Shown: in pieces, positions 1 to 7,799 of the stretch
How positions within the stretch are numbered: the stretch's first letter is position 1
Layout of the letters: each line of letters opens with the position of its first letter
NCBI GenBank assembly: GCA_046350655.1
Contig: JAXMAB010000004.1
Span: forward strand, 744,001-808,000
Source: JAEUHO01 sp046350655
GTDB taxonomy: Bacteria > Planctomycetota > PLA2 > JAEUHO01
Direction: 5' to 3'
DNA: 64,000 nt
Translations under genes and position numbers: made by a program
The notes under the pieces: generated by a model
The model's input: only the letters and a program-made list of their open reading frames with translations
Told to the model about the DNA's origin: nothing
The model's database searches: none

Positions 1-559
1 GCTCACGAAGTACGCGGCGACCGAGTGGGCCAACGAGGCGTGCTACCGCGCCCTGCAGCTCCACGGCGGCTACGGCTACTGCCGCGAGTACGGGGTCGAG
101 CGCCTGTTCCGTGACGTGCGGGTCACCAACCTCTACGAGGGCACGAGCGAGATCCAGGTCGGCGGCATCGTCGGCCTGCTCGTCGGCGGCAGCCTCGACG
201 ACGTGGTCGAGGAGGTCACGCGCGACCTCGGCGCCGACCCCGCCGACGCCGAGGCCCGCGCCCGGCTCGACGCCGGCGTCGCCGCCACCCGCGAGGCGTG
301 CGCGTCGCTCGCCGCCCGCGCCGCCGACAAGGCGCTCGTCCAGCTGCGCGCGCGCACGCTGGCCGACATGACCGCCGACGTCGTCGCCGGCGCCCGGTTC
401 CTCGCGCACGCGCCGCACGACCCGCGCAAGCGGCTCGTCGCGCACGCGTTCCTCGCCGAGGCGGCGCTCCGCTGGCCCCAGCGCCTCGCGACCATCGTCG
501 GCGGCGACCGGACCTCGATCGACGCCTTCCCGGACCTCGTCGCGCCCTACCGCGGCTGA
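1..559 (+). CDS. Acyl-CoA dehydrogenase, C-terminal part (5' end outside window)
   Basis: The frame is open from base 2 and ends at TGA 557-559, so about 185 residues are present and the N-terminal and middle domains lie outside the window. The visible part is the C-terminal helical domain of an acyl-CoA dehydrogenase: an LHGGYGY motif, then VERLFRDVR and a YEGTSEIQ motif. In medium-chain enzymes the Glu of YEGT is the catalytic base that removes the alpha proton of the acyl-CoA while FAD takes the hydride. After this motif the protein continues for about 135 residues, longer than in minimal short-chain enzymes, with Ala/Arg-rich helices that resemble the extra C-terminal domain of some family members. 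The chain-length preference cannot be told. The next gene is 288 bases away, so no operon partner is visible. Confidence 0.9.
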   Translation, partial: LTKYAATEWANEACYRALQLHGGYGYCREYGVERLFRDVRVTNLYEGTSEIQVGGIVGLLVGGSLDDVVEEVTRDLGADPADAEARARLDAGVAATREACASLAARAADKALVQLRARTLADMTADVVAGARFLAHAPHDPRKRLVAHAFLAEAALRWPQRLATIVGGDRTSIDAFPDLVAPYRG

Positions 560-847
560 CGGACCCCGGCCGTCGCCGTCCGCCCCTGGTCGGCGGGCGG
601 ACGCGGTCCGCGGGGACGCGAGGCCCGACGCCCGACCGTCGTCGACCGGCACGGTCGGACGGCGCGGCCGGCCCGTGCCCCCGACCGGGCCTCGCGTCCC
701 GTCCCCCGGATCCGGAACGTGCGCTCCGCCGCCCGGCGACCGATCCGCCCCGCGTCGACCGGCCTCGACGGGGGGACGCGACCCGCGGGGACGCGAGGCC
801 CGGCGGATCGTGCGTGACCGGCGGGGGGGCTCGCGCGAGGTAGGGGT
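560..847. repeat. Intergenic block with three copies of the CGCGAGGCCCG motif
   Basis: No gene is seen here. Three copies of a short motif occur: GGGGACGCGAGGCCCG at 612-627, the opposite strand copy CGGGCCTCGCGTCCC at 686-700, and GGGGACGCGAGGCCCGG at 787-803. The inverted arrangement could fold into hairpins after the acyl-CoA dehydrogenase stop. The motif recurs throughout the window, mostly close to gene ends. Confidence 0.7.
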
Positions 848-1977
848 GTGGATCCCCAATCAGAACGCCGGGCCTGGCTCGCGCTCGCGTCGGTCGTCGG
901 CGTGGGCCCGCGGACGTGCGGGGCCCTCGTGCGCGCGCTCCACGGGATCGAGGGCGTGATGCGGGCCTCGCGGGCCCAGCTCGCCGCGGTCTCGGGCGTC
1001 GGGCGCGTGCGGACCGAGGCGATCGTGCGCGGGCTCGCGTCGGCCGACCCCGCCGCCCTCGAACGCGAGGCCGCGGCCGTCGGGAGCCGCATCGTGACGC
1101 CGGTGGACGACGGCTACCCGTCGGCGGTGCGGGCGGCGTCGGACCCGCCGCCCGCGCTGTGGGTGCGCGGCACGCTCCCGCCGCCGGACCGGCCGGCCGT
1201 CGCGGTCGTCGGCACGCGCGGCGCGAGCGCGTACGGGCTCCGGATCGCGCACGGGATCGCGGAGGGGCTCGCGCGGGCCGGCGTGGTCGTCGTCAGCGGC
1301 CTCGCGCGCGGGATCGACGCGGCGGCCCACGGCGGAGCGCTCGCGGGCGGCGGGCCCACGGTGGGGGTGCTCGGCTGCGGCGTGGACGTCGTCTACCCGC
1401 CGGAGCACACCGGGCTCGTCGCGGAGGTCGTCGCGAACGGCGCGGTCCTCTCGGAGCACCCGCCCGGCACGTCGCCGCTCCAGGGCCACTTCCCGCGACG
1501 GAACCGGATCGTCGCGACGTTGTCGCAGGCGACCGTCGTCGTCGAGGCCGGGCTCACGAGCGGCGCGCTGAACACCGCGCGCAGCGCGCTGCACGAGGGC
1601 CGCGACGTGCTCGCCGTGCCGGGGTACGTCGATCGCGACGTCCACGCCGGCTGCCACCTGCTCCTGCGGGAGGGCGCGAGCCTGTGCGAGGGCGTGGACG
1701 ACGTGCTGCGCGTGCTCGAGGGGGCGGCGGCGGCCGGCGCGGGCGCCGCGCCGCCGCCCGTCCGCGGCCCCCGCCGGCGGCGGGGCCGGAGCTGGTCGTG
1801 TGGAACGCGCTCGACGGCGGCGAGGTTCTCGACCTCGACGCGCTCGTGCGCCTCACGGGCCTCTCGCCGGACGAGGTCGCCGCGGCGCTCACCGCGCTCG
1901 AGCTCGCGGCGCGCGTGACGTGGGTGCCCGGCGTCGGCGTCCGGCGCGTGGACGGGGCCGAGCCGTTCCTCGCGTAG
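848..1977 (+). CDS. dprA: DNA processing protein DprA (frame broken near codon 300)
   Basis: DprA loads RecA on incoming single-stranded DNA during natural transformation. From GTG 848 the protein shows an N-terminal helix-hairpin-helix region (residues about 10-60), then the Rossmann-like DprA core: AVVGTRGASAYG (118-130), SGLARGIDAAAHGG (150-163), GCGVDVVYPPEH (176-187) and GHFPRRNRIVA (213-223). The reading frame is then lost near base 1748-1785. The remainder of the family's C-terminal winged-helix domain is encoded in another frame up to TAG 1975-1977, including LVVWNALDGGEVLDLDAL and ending EPFLA. Joining them needs a -1 shift, consistent with one missing base close to CCCCC 1768-1772 or GGGG 1782-1785. 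It could be a sequence error, a real mutation or, less likely, programmed frameshifting. Without the shift the original frame runs to 1918 in low-complexity Arg/Ser sequence. Confidence 0.9.
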
Positions 1978-2038
1978 GCCGCCGGCGGCGCCGCCGACGC
2001 CATGGGGGCCGCGCCGCGCGGGCCCGCGCGCGCCGCCG

Positions 2039-2887
2039 TCAGACGAACAGCGCGATCAGCAGCCGCGCGATGCCGGCGACGCACCCCACGACGAGCACGA
2101 GGGTCCCGAGCCTCGACACGGCGGTGCGGAGGACGTCCTGCGGCTCGTGGCGGCCGACCGCGCCGACGGCCAGCGCGATCAGGAGCGCGAGCGGCACGAG
2201 GCCGACGAGATCGAGGAGCCTCACGACACGGCCCCCCGTCCGTGGCGGCGCGGCCGGACGCGTCCGGGCCGTCCCCGGGCCCGCGCGCGGGGTCGAAGGC
2301 GGCCGGCGTGGGCTCGAAGGCCGTGCCGATCCGAAGGCCGCGCCCGACCCGAAGTCCGCGCCCGACCCGAAGTGCTCGACGGCTCCGGCGCCCGCCGGCG
2401 CCCCCGGTCCCGGGGTCGCCGCCGCCGCCAGGGCCTCCGCGGCGGCGCGCGCCTCGGCGTCGGCGGTCCGGCGGCGCATGTCGGCTTCCGCGATGCGGTC
2501 CTCGACGATCCCGAGGGCGTCGGCGATGGCGATCACGTTCAGGAGGCCGGCGACACCCGTGTACAGCATCCCGAGGTCGAACGTGGCGAGCCGTTCCGTC
2601 GGCACGAGCTCCTTCGTCGCCTGCCAGACCCCCAGGGTCGGCAGTCCCGCGAGCAGCTGGCCGGCGAACCACAGGGGGTCCCGGTCCGGGTTCACGGCGA
2701 CCAGCCCGGTCATCCACAGCCCCGCGGTGAACGCCGCGCCGACGACGCAGAAGTAGAAGAACCCCTTCCCCGGTCGGCCGGCCACGACCTGCCCCAGCCC
2801 GGGGAGGAGCAGCCCCGCGAACCCCACCAGGAAGGCGTTCGGCGGCGGGCCGACACGCGCAGGGGGGGCGGGCAGGACCACGTCCAT
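2039..2887 (-). CDS. DUF6677-like multi-pass membrane protein
   Basis: A 282-residue protein read from ATG 2887; an upstream in-frame start exists at 2956 but would add Pro/Gly-rich sequence and overlap the divergent gene. An N-terminal hydrophobic stretch contains PGLGQVVAGRPGKGFFYF, which resembles the start of the DUF6677 family common in planctomycetes (from memory, not searched). More membrane segments follow around residues 60-80 and 125-145. A charged Ala-rich helix and an FGSG repeat (FGSGADFGSGAAFGSA) follow; they correspond to a short tandem DNA repeat at about 2328-2375. Two further membrane helices end the protein. It is divergent from the thioesterase gene at 2940, with only 52 bases between the starts. 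The function is unknown. Confidence 0.75.
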   Translation of the reverse strand: MDVVLPAPPARVGPPPNAFLVGFAGLLLPGLGQVVAGRPGKGFFYFCVVGAAFTAGLWMTGLVAVNPDRDPLWFAGQLLAGLPTLGVWQATKELVPTERLATFDLGMLYTGVAGLLNVIAIADALGIVEDRIAEADMRRRTADAEARAAAEALAAAATPGPGAPAGAGAVEHFGSGADFGSGAAFGSARPSSPRRPPSTPRAGPGTARTRPAAPPRTGGRVVRLLDLVGLVPLALLIALAVGAVGRHEPQDVLRTAVSRLGTLVLVVGCVAGIARLLIALFV

Positions 2888-2939
2888 GAGGCCCCAGGAT
2901 ACGGGTGGGGGGACGCCGGGGCGCCGATATCCTTCCCCC

Positions 2940-3410
2940 GTGATCCACGAGAACACCGTCCGGGTGCGCTACGGCGAGGTGGACCGGATGGGCGTCGTCT
3001 ACCACGCCCACTACCTCCCGTACTTCGAGACCGGTCGCACCGAGTTCCTGCGCTCCCTCGGCCGCGCGTACCGCGAGGTCGAGGAGGCGGGCACGCTGCT
3101 CGTCGTCGCCGACGCGGGCCTCAGGTTCGTGCGGTCCGCGGGGTACGACGACGTGCTGCGCATCCGCACGCGCCTCGTGCAGGTGACCGGCGTGCGCCTG
3201 GTGTTCGAGTACGAGGTGGACCGGCCGGCCGACGGCGTGCGCTGCGCCACCGGCCACACCACGCTGGCCGCGACCGACCGCCAGGGCCGGCCCACCCGCC
3301 TGCCGGCCGACCTGCGCGCGATGCTCGCCGGGCTCGTCGAGCCGTCCCTCGAGGCCGCCGGGAAGCCGGCCCCCCGGGCCGCCGTCCAAGGAGGCACGAC
3401 CCCCTCATGA
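2940..3410 (+). CDS. Acyl-CoA thioesterase, 4HBT/YbgC-type hotdog fold
   Basis: A 156-residue single hotdog domain. The motif VRYGEVDRMGVVYHAHYL near the N-terminus matches the YbgC/FadM class, where the Asp before GVVYH is the catalytic residue that hydrolyses acyl-CoA thioesters. I chose GTG 2940 because the family begins just before this motif; an earlier in-frame ATG (2886) would add Gly/Pro-rich sequence and lies within the start of the divergent gene. The C-terminal tail after residue 130 is variable. The stop overlaps the next start (ATGA at 3407-3410), which suggests translational coupling to the HEAT lipoprotein. The acyl substrate is not deducible. Confidence 0.88.
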   Translation: MIHENTVRVRYGEVDRMGVVYHAHYLPYFETGRTEFLRSLGRAYREVEEAGTLLVVADAGLRFVRSAGYDDVLRIRTRLVQVTGVRLVFEYEVDRPADGVRCATGHTTLAATDRQGRPTRLPADLRAMLAGLVEPSLEAAGKPAPRAAVQGGTTPS

Positions 3411-4444
3411 CCCCCCGCCTCCGCCTCGCGTCGCTGACGCTCGCCTTCGCCCTCGTCCCCGCGCTCGCGGCGTGCAAGACGTCGCCGAAGGGCGACCGCG
3501 CCGCGGGCTCGGGGTCCGACCGTTCCGCCGCGCAGGGCCCCGCGGACGCGCCGGACCCGGGCGCGGACGCCGGCTCGATCACGCGGTCCCTCGGACGCGA
3601 GCGCGAGGAGCGCTGGTTCCGCATCGACGCGCTGCTGATGGACTGGGACGCGACCCAGCAGGACGGCAAGGACCAGGAGGCCGCGGTCCTCGCCGCCAAG
3701 ATCCAGCAGGACGTGGACGCGGACTTCGACGGGCTCGCCGACGCCGCCGCGGGCAAGTACGGCGTGAAGGGCGAGCACCTCGGCATCAAGGCGCTCGCGT
3801 TCTCGAAGCGGCCCCAGGCCACCGAGATCCTCGTCAACGCGCTGCGCAGCCGCGACCAGGCGCTCGTCGGCAACGCGCTCATCGGGCTCAAGCTGCGCGC
3901 CGACCCCTCGACCTCGCTGCCGCCGATCGTCGCCCTCCTCCGCGCCCCGTTCACCGAGGCGCGCCGGTACGCGCCGCTCGCGCTCGCCAACATCGTGCTC
4001 GCGCGCGAGCGCGCGGGCCGGCCCATCGAGGAGCAGACCGCCGAGCAGGCCATGACCGGGCTCGTCGGCCTCGTCCAGGACCGCGACCCGTTCGCGCGCC
4101 TCCACGCCGCGAAGTGCATGGGGGCGCTCCGCCGGCCCGAGGCCACCGACTTCCTCGTGCTGCTCCTGCGCGACGAGCACGTCCGCATCCGCCTCGCCGC
4201 CGCGGCCGCGCTCGAGCGCATCGGCGACCCGCGCGCGTTCGCGCAGGTCGTGCGCCTGCTCGACGCCGTCCCCGAGGACCAGAAGCCCGTCGTCCGCGAC
4301 GTGCTCGCCTCGTACGCGGAGCACCTGCAGGGCCGCCCGCTCGCGCCGGGTCAGGCCGCGGCGTTCGGCGTCAGCCCGACCGCGTGGGACCGCTGGTACG
4401 TGGACAACGTCACCCGCGCCGCGCCGTCGCCCGGTCCGCGCTGA
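3407..4444 (+). CDS. HEAT-repeat lipoprotein
   Basis: A 345-residue protein starting at ATG 3407, preceded by a good ribosome site (AAGGAGG near 3388-3394). The N-terminus is a lipoprotein signal with lipobox LAAC and the modified Cys at residue 23, so export and lipid anchoring are expected. A Gly/Ala/Asp-rich linker follows, then from about residue 120 a series of helical pairs of HEAT type (for example LRDEHVRIRLAAAAALERIG). HEAT solenoids act as protein-binding scaffolds. The gene overlaps the thioesterase stop by four bases. No enzymatic motif is visible and the role is unknown. The downstream gene is convergent, 109 bases away. Confidence 0.82.
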   Translation: MTPRLRLASLTLAFALVPALAACKTSPKGDRAAGSGSDRSAAQGPADAPDPGADAGSITRSLGREREERWFRIDALLMDWDATQQDGKDQEAAVLAAKIQQDVDADFDGLADAAAGKYGVKGEHLGIKALAFSKRPQATEILVNALRSRDQALVGNALIGLKLRADPSTSLPPIVALLRAPFTEARRYAPLALANIVLARERAGRPIEEQTAEQAMTGLVGLVQDRDPFARLHAAKCMGALRRPEATDFLVLLLRDEHVRIRLAAAAALERIGDPRAFAQVVRLLDAVPEDQKPVVRDVLASYAEHLQGRPLAPGQAAAFGVSPTAWDRWYVDNVTRAAPSPGPR

Positions 4445-4553
4445 CGCACCCCGAGGGGGGGAGCCGGCCGCGACGCCGTCGCCCGCGCGACGGGTCCCCT
4501 TCCCGCGAACGGGCCCCGCGTGCCGTCGCCGGGGGCCACGGTCCCTTCGCCCG

Positions 4554-6143
4554 TCACCGCCGGACGTACTGCCCGCCGGTCAGGCTCGAGAGCGCCTGGA
4601 GCAGGCCGGCGTCGTGCGTGCCGACGCCGACGCAGTGCAGCGTGACCCGCGCCGACCGGTTCCACCGCGCGACCGCCTCGAGGATCCGGTCCGACGACAC
4701 CACGCCGCCCGCCGTGGGCTTGCCGTCCGTCAGCAGGAACACCGTGTCGGCGCCGCCCGCGGGGGGCAACGGGCCGTCGAGGCCGCCCGCGAGCCGGAAC
4801 GCCTCGCGGAGCGCGTCGTACAGGTTGGTCTCGCCGGCGGGTTCGTGCGCCGCGACCCACGTCCGCGCCGCGCCGCGGCTCGCCACGTCGGCCTTCACGA
4901 GCCCGGCGCCGAACCGCCGCACGCCGCGGTCGAACAGCACCACCCCGAACCGCGCGCGGCGCTCGTCGAGCCCGTCGAGGGCCGCCGACACCTCGCGGCG
5001 CGCCGCGTCGATCTTGCGCTCGCCCGCGGGCCGTCCGGGCGCCTTGCCGGCCTCGGCCATGCTCCCGGACACGTCCACGACGAGCACGACGCGCTCGGAG
5101 AACGTCGAGATCCCGTAGAAGGTCACGCCCGTCGGCGGCGCGACGAGCGCCGCGAGCGGGGCCGGCCGCCGCGGCGGCTCGAACGTCGCGCGCGCGCCGT
5201 CCCACCAGTCGGCCCAGGGCTGGTGGTACGGCCCGTGGGTCTCGCCGGTGAGCGAGCGGAGCGCGCGGCAGGCGTCCTCGCGCAGCCGCCCGAGGCCGTC
5301 CTCGGCGAGCAGCGCGATCAGGACGGGGACGGCCGCGGGCTCGTGGAGCGTCCGCAGCACGTCGATCGCCGCGGCGCGCACCACCCACGCCGGGTCCGAC
5401 ACGGCCGCCAGCGCCTCGCCGAGCACGCCGTCGTCGCGCCGCGCCGCGCGGGCGTCGAGCGCGACCGCGCGCAGGCGCGGGTCGGCGGCGGGGTCCGCGA
5501 CGATCGCGGCGAGCCGCGCGCCGGCGACGGGGCCCTTGAGCCGCTCGACCGCCTCCACGAAGCGGACGCGGTCGTCGCACGCGAGGCCCGGTGCGCGTTG
5601 CCACCCCGCCGCGAGCCGGTCGAGGCCCGCGGGCAGCGCGTCGGGCGGGAGCCGTGCCAGCACGCTCGCCGCGGTCCGGCGCGCGAGGTCGAGCTCCTCC
5701 TCGGCCGCGGCGACGTCGCGCGACGCGTCGGCCGTCGCGCCCTCGAGCACGTCCACGCGGTCCGCGAGGTCGACGAGGCGCTGCCGGTGACGCTCGGCGG
5801 CCGCGGCGTCGGGCGCGCGGCGCTTCGCGAACGCGGCCTCGACGCGCGCGCGCTCCTCGTAGGCCTTGCCGAGCGCGTCGCCGTCGCGGGCGAGGCGCGT
5901 CGCCGCCTCGTCGCGCGCGCGCCGCGCGTTCGCGGCGGCGGTCACGACCACGTCGATCGCGTCCGGCGTCGCGAGGGCCCGCGCGCCGTCGAGCGCAGCT
6001 CGACGCTCCGCGGGGTCCGCGGACGCGGCGCGGCGCAGGAGGGCCGGCGCGTCCGGCGGGGGCCCCGCGCGCGCGACGCCGGCCGCGAGGGCGAACGCGA
6101 CCGCGAGGGCCGCCGCGCGCCGGGCCTCGCGTGCCCCGCCCAC
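4554..6143 (-). CDS. Secreted HEAT-repeat / von Willebrand factor A protein (copy 1)
   Basis: About 529 residues from GTG 6143, just 5 bases after the stop of the upstream paralogue, so the two are probably one transcript. It has an N-terminal signal-like segment (LAVAFALAAGVARA), a charged coiled-coil region (residues about 60-150), HEAT-like helices, then the VWA domain from about residue 325. The VWA domain keeps the metal-ion-dependent adhesion site: DVSGSM, the Thr of GETNLYDA, and LLTDGKPT. A GPYHQPWADWW motif sits just before the VWA domain and is shared with the next gene. These features suggest an envelope protein that binds partners through a divalent metal. The family is common in planctomycetes but has no known function. 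The start codon region contains one copy of the CGCGAGGCCCG motif. Confidence 0.82.
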   Translation of the reverse strand: MGGAREARRAAALAVAFALAAGVARAGPPPDAPALLRRAASADPAERRAALDGARALATPDAIDVVVTAAANARRARDEAATRLARDGDALGKAYEERARVEAAFAKRRAPDAAAAERHRQRLVDLADRVDVLEGATADASRDVAAAEEELDLARRTAASVLARLPPDALPAGLDRLAAGWQRAPGLACDDRVRFVEAVERLKGPVAGARLAAIVADPAADPRLRAVALDARAARRDDGVLGEALAAVSDPAWVVRAAAIDVLRTLHEPAAVPVLIALLAEDGLGRLREDACRALRSLTGETHGPYHQPWADWWDGARATFEPPRRPAPLAALVAPPTGVTFYGISTFSERVVLVVDVSGSMAEAGKAPGRPAGERKIDAARREVSAALDGLDERRARFGVVLFDRGVRRFGAGLVKADVASRGAARTWVAAHEPAGETNLYDALREAFRLAGGLDGPLPPAGGADTVFLLTDGKPTAGGVVSSDRILEAVARWNRSARVTLHCVGVGTHDAGLLQALSSLTGGQYVRR

Positions 6144-6148
6144 GACCG

Positions 6149-7771
6149 CTACCGCTTGACGAACCGGCCGCCGTTCTCGCGCGCGAGCTGCTCGAGGAAC
6201 TTGGCGTCGCACTCGTCGCCGACCGCGACCGTGTGGATCGTGAGGTGCGCGGTGCGGTTCCACTCCGCGACGGTCTCGAGGATGCGGGCGGGGTCGGTCA
6301 GCTTGCCGGCGGTGGGGGTGCCGTCGGTCATGAAGAAGATCGTGTCGGCGACGAGGTTCGTGGGGCCGGTGACGGCCTGCCCGACGGGCACGCCCGCCGC
6401 GCGGAAGGCGGCCTCGAGCGCGTCGTGGATGTTCGTGCCGCCGGTCGGCTCGAGCTCGCCGGCGAAGCGGCGGGCCCGCTCGACGACCTGCGACGTGGCC
6501 TGCGTCATCTGGCCCAGGAGGCGGACCACGCGGTGCCCGAAGAAGATGCAGTCGAAGGTCTTCTTGTCGTCGAGCATCGCGAGCGCGGAGTTGAGCTCCT
6601 TGCGCGCGAGGTCGATCTTGCGGCCGTCGGCCGCGCCGGCGCCGGTCGTGCCCTCGGCGCGCGCCGGGTCGAGCATGCTGCCCGACACGTCGAGCACGAA
6701 GACGATGCGGTCGGAGAACGTCGTGATCCCGTAGAACGTGACGCCCTTGTCCGGCGCGGACAGCGTCATCGCGTCGGCGGGCGTGGGGGGCATCGTGAAG
6801 CCGGCCTTCGCGTCGGCCCACCAGTCCTTCCACGGCTGCTGGTAGGGGCCGTGGGTCTGCGCCGTGAGCGAGCGCAGCGCCCGGTGCGCGTCCTCGCGGA
6901 GGCGGCCGAGGTCGTCGCGGCCGAGCATCGCGATGAGGGGCTCGATGGCCTCGCGCGCGTGGAGGCGGCGCAGCACGTCGATCGCCGCGGCCGCGACGAC
7001 CCAGCGTTCCGCGGGCTCGGAGAGCAGCGTGATGGCGTCCTGGACCACGCCCGCCTCGCGGCGCGCGGCGGCGGCGCCGAGGGCGGCGGTCCGCATCCGG
7101 ACGTCCTTGTCGGGGGCGAGGGCGAGCTCGCGCAGCGTCTTCCCGGTGCCGTGGCCGGGGATCGCGGCCAGGAGGTCCACCCAGCGCACCTGGTCGTCGG
7201 CCGTGGCCTTCGGGCCCGTCCAGAGCGCCCCGATCCGCGTCAGCTGGGCGGCGACGACGTCGTCGGGCAGCGCGTCGAGCACCGCGCCGGCGGCGGCGGT
7301 GGCCGCGGCCGAGGTGGCCTTCGCGCCGGCGGCCTCGACGGAGAGGTCGCGGAGCCGGTTGTACTGCTCGTCGCGGCGGCGCTCGACCTTGCGGACCTTC
7401 TTGTTGAACGCCTCGATGGCCGCGCCGGTCGTCGCGGGCTGCTTGTTCAGCTTGTCGATCTCGTTGAGGACGCCCTCGAGGGTCGCCTGCGCGTCGGCCT
7501 GCGACTTCGCGATGCGCTCGAGGCGCGCGCGCTCCTTGTCGAGGCCCGACAGGACGAGGTCGACGGCCCGGACGTCGACGAGCTTCGCGGCGCGGGCGTA
7601 CGCCTGCAGGCGCTCGTCCGGCTTCGCGGCGTCGAACGCCTTCGTGAGGGCGGGGGCCGCCGCGTCGTAGGTCTCCGGGGGCGCCGCGCGCGCCCCGCGG
7701 GCCGCCGCGAGGCCGAGGAGGGCCGCGCCGACGGCGCGGCGGAGGACGGCACGGACGGAGCGGGGACGCAT
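6149..7771 (-). CDS. Secreted HEAT-repeat / von Willebrand factor A protein (copy 2)
   Basis: A 540-residue paralogue of the neighbouring gene, in the same order: signal peptide ending near GARA, a charged coiled coil (about residues 70-150, with ERRRDEQYNRL), HEAT-like helices (for example REAIEPLIAMLGRDDLG), GPYQQPWKDWW and a C-terminal VWA domain. The metal site is intact (DVSGSM, GGTNIHDA, FMTDGTPT). The start is ATG 7771. The gene lies 28 bases after the stop of the HEAT/cyclase-like gene, so 10550 to 4554 may form one operon. The two copies are clearly a tandem duplication that has diverged. The function is unknown; the context suggests an envelope complex. Confidence 0.85.
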   Translation of the reverse strand: MRPRSVRAVLRRAVGAALLGLAAARGARAAPPETYDAAAPALTKAFDAAKPDERLQAYARAAKLVDVRAVDLVLSGLDKERARLERIAKSQADAQATLEGVLNEIDKLNKQPATTGAAIEAFNKKVRKVERRRDEQYNRLRDLSVEAAGAKATSAAATAAAGAVLDALPDDVVAAQLTRIGALWTGPKATADDQVRWVDLLAAIPGHGTGKTLRELALAPDKDVRMRTAALGAAAARREAGVVQDAITLLSEPAERWVVAAAAIDVLRRLHAREAIEPLIAMLGRDDLGRLREDAHRALRSLTAQTHGPYQQPWKDWWADAKAGFTMPPTPADAMTLSAPDKGVTFYGITTFSDRIVFVLDVSGSMLDPARAEGTTGAGAADGRKIDLARKELNSALAMLDDKKTFDCIFFGHRVVRLLGQMTQATSQVVERARRFAGELEPTGGTNIHDALEAAFRAAGVPVGQAVTGPTNLVADTIFFMTDGTPTAGKLTDPARILETVAEWNRTAHLTIHTVAVGDECDAKFLEQLARENGGRFVKR

Positions 7772-7799
7772 GGGCGCGATGATACGGGGGCGCGGGCGG

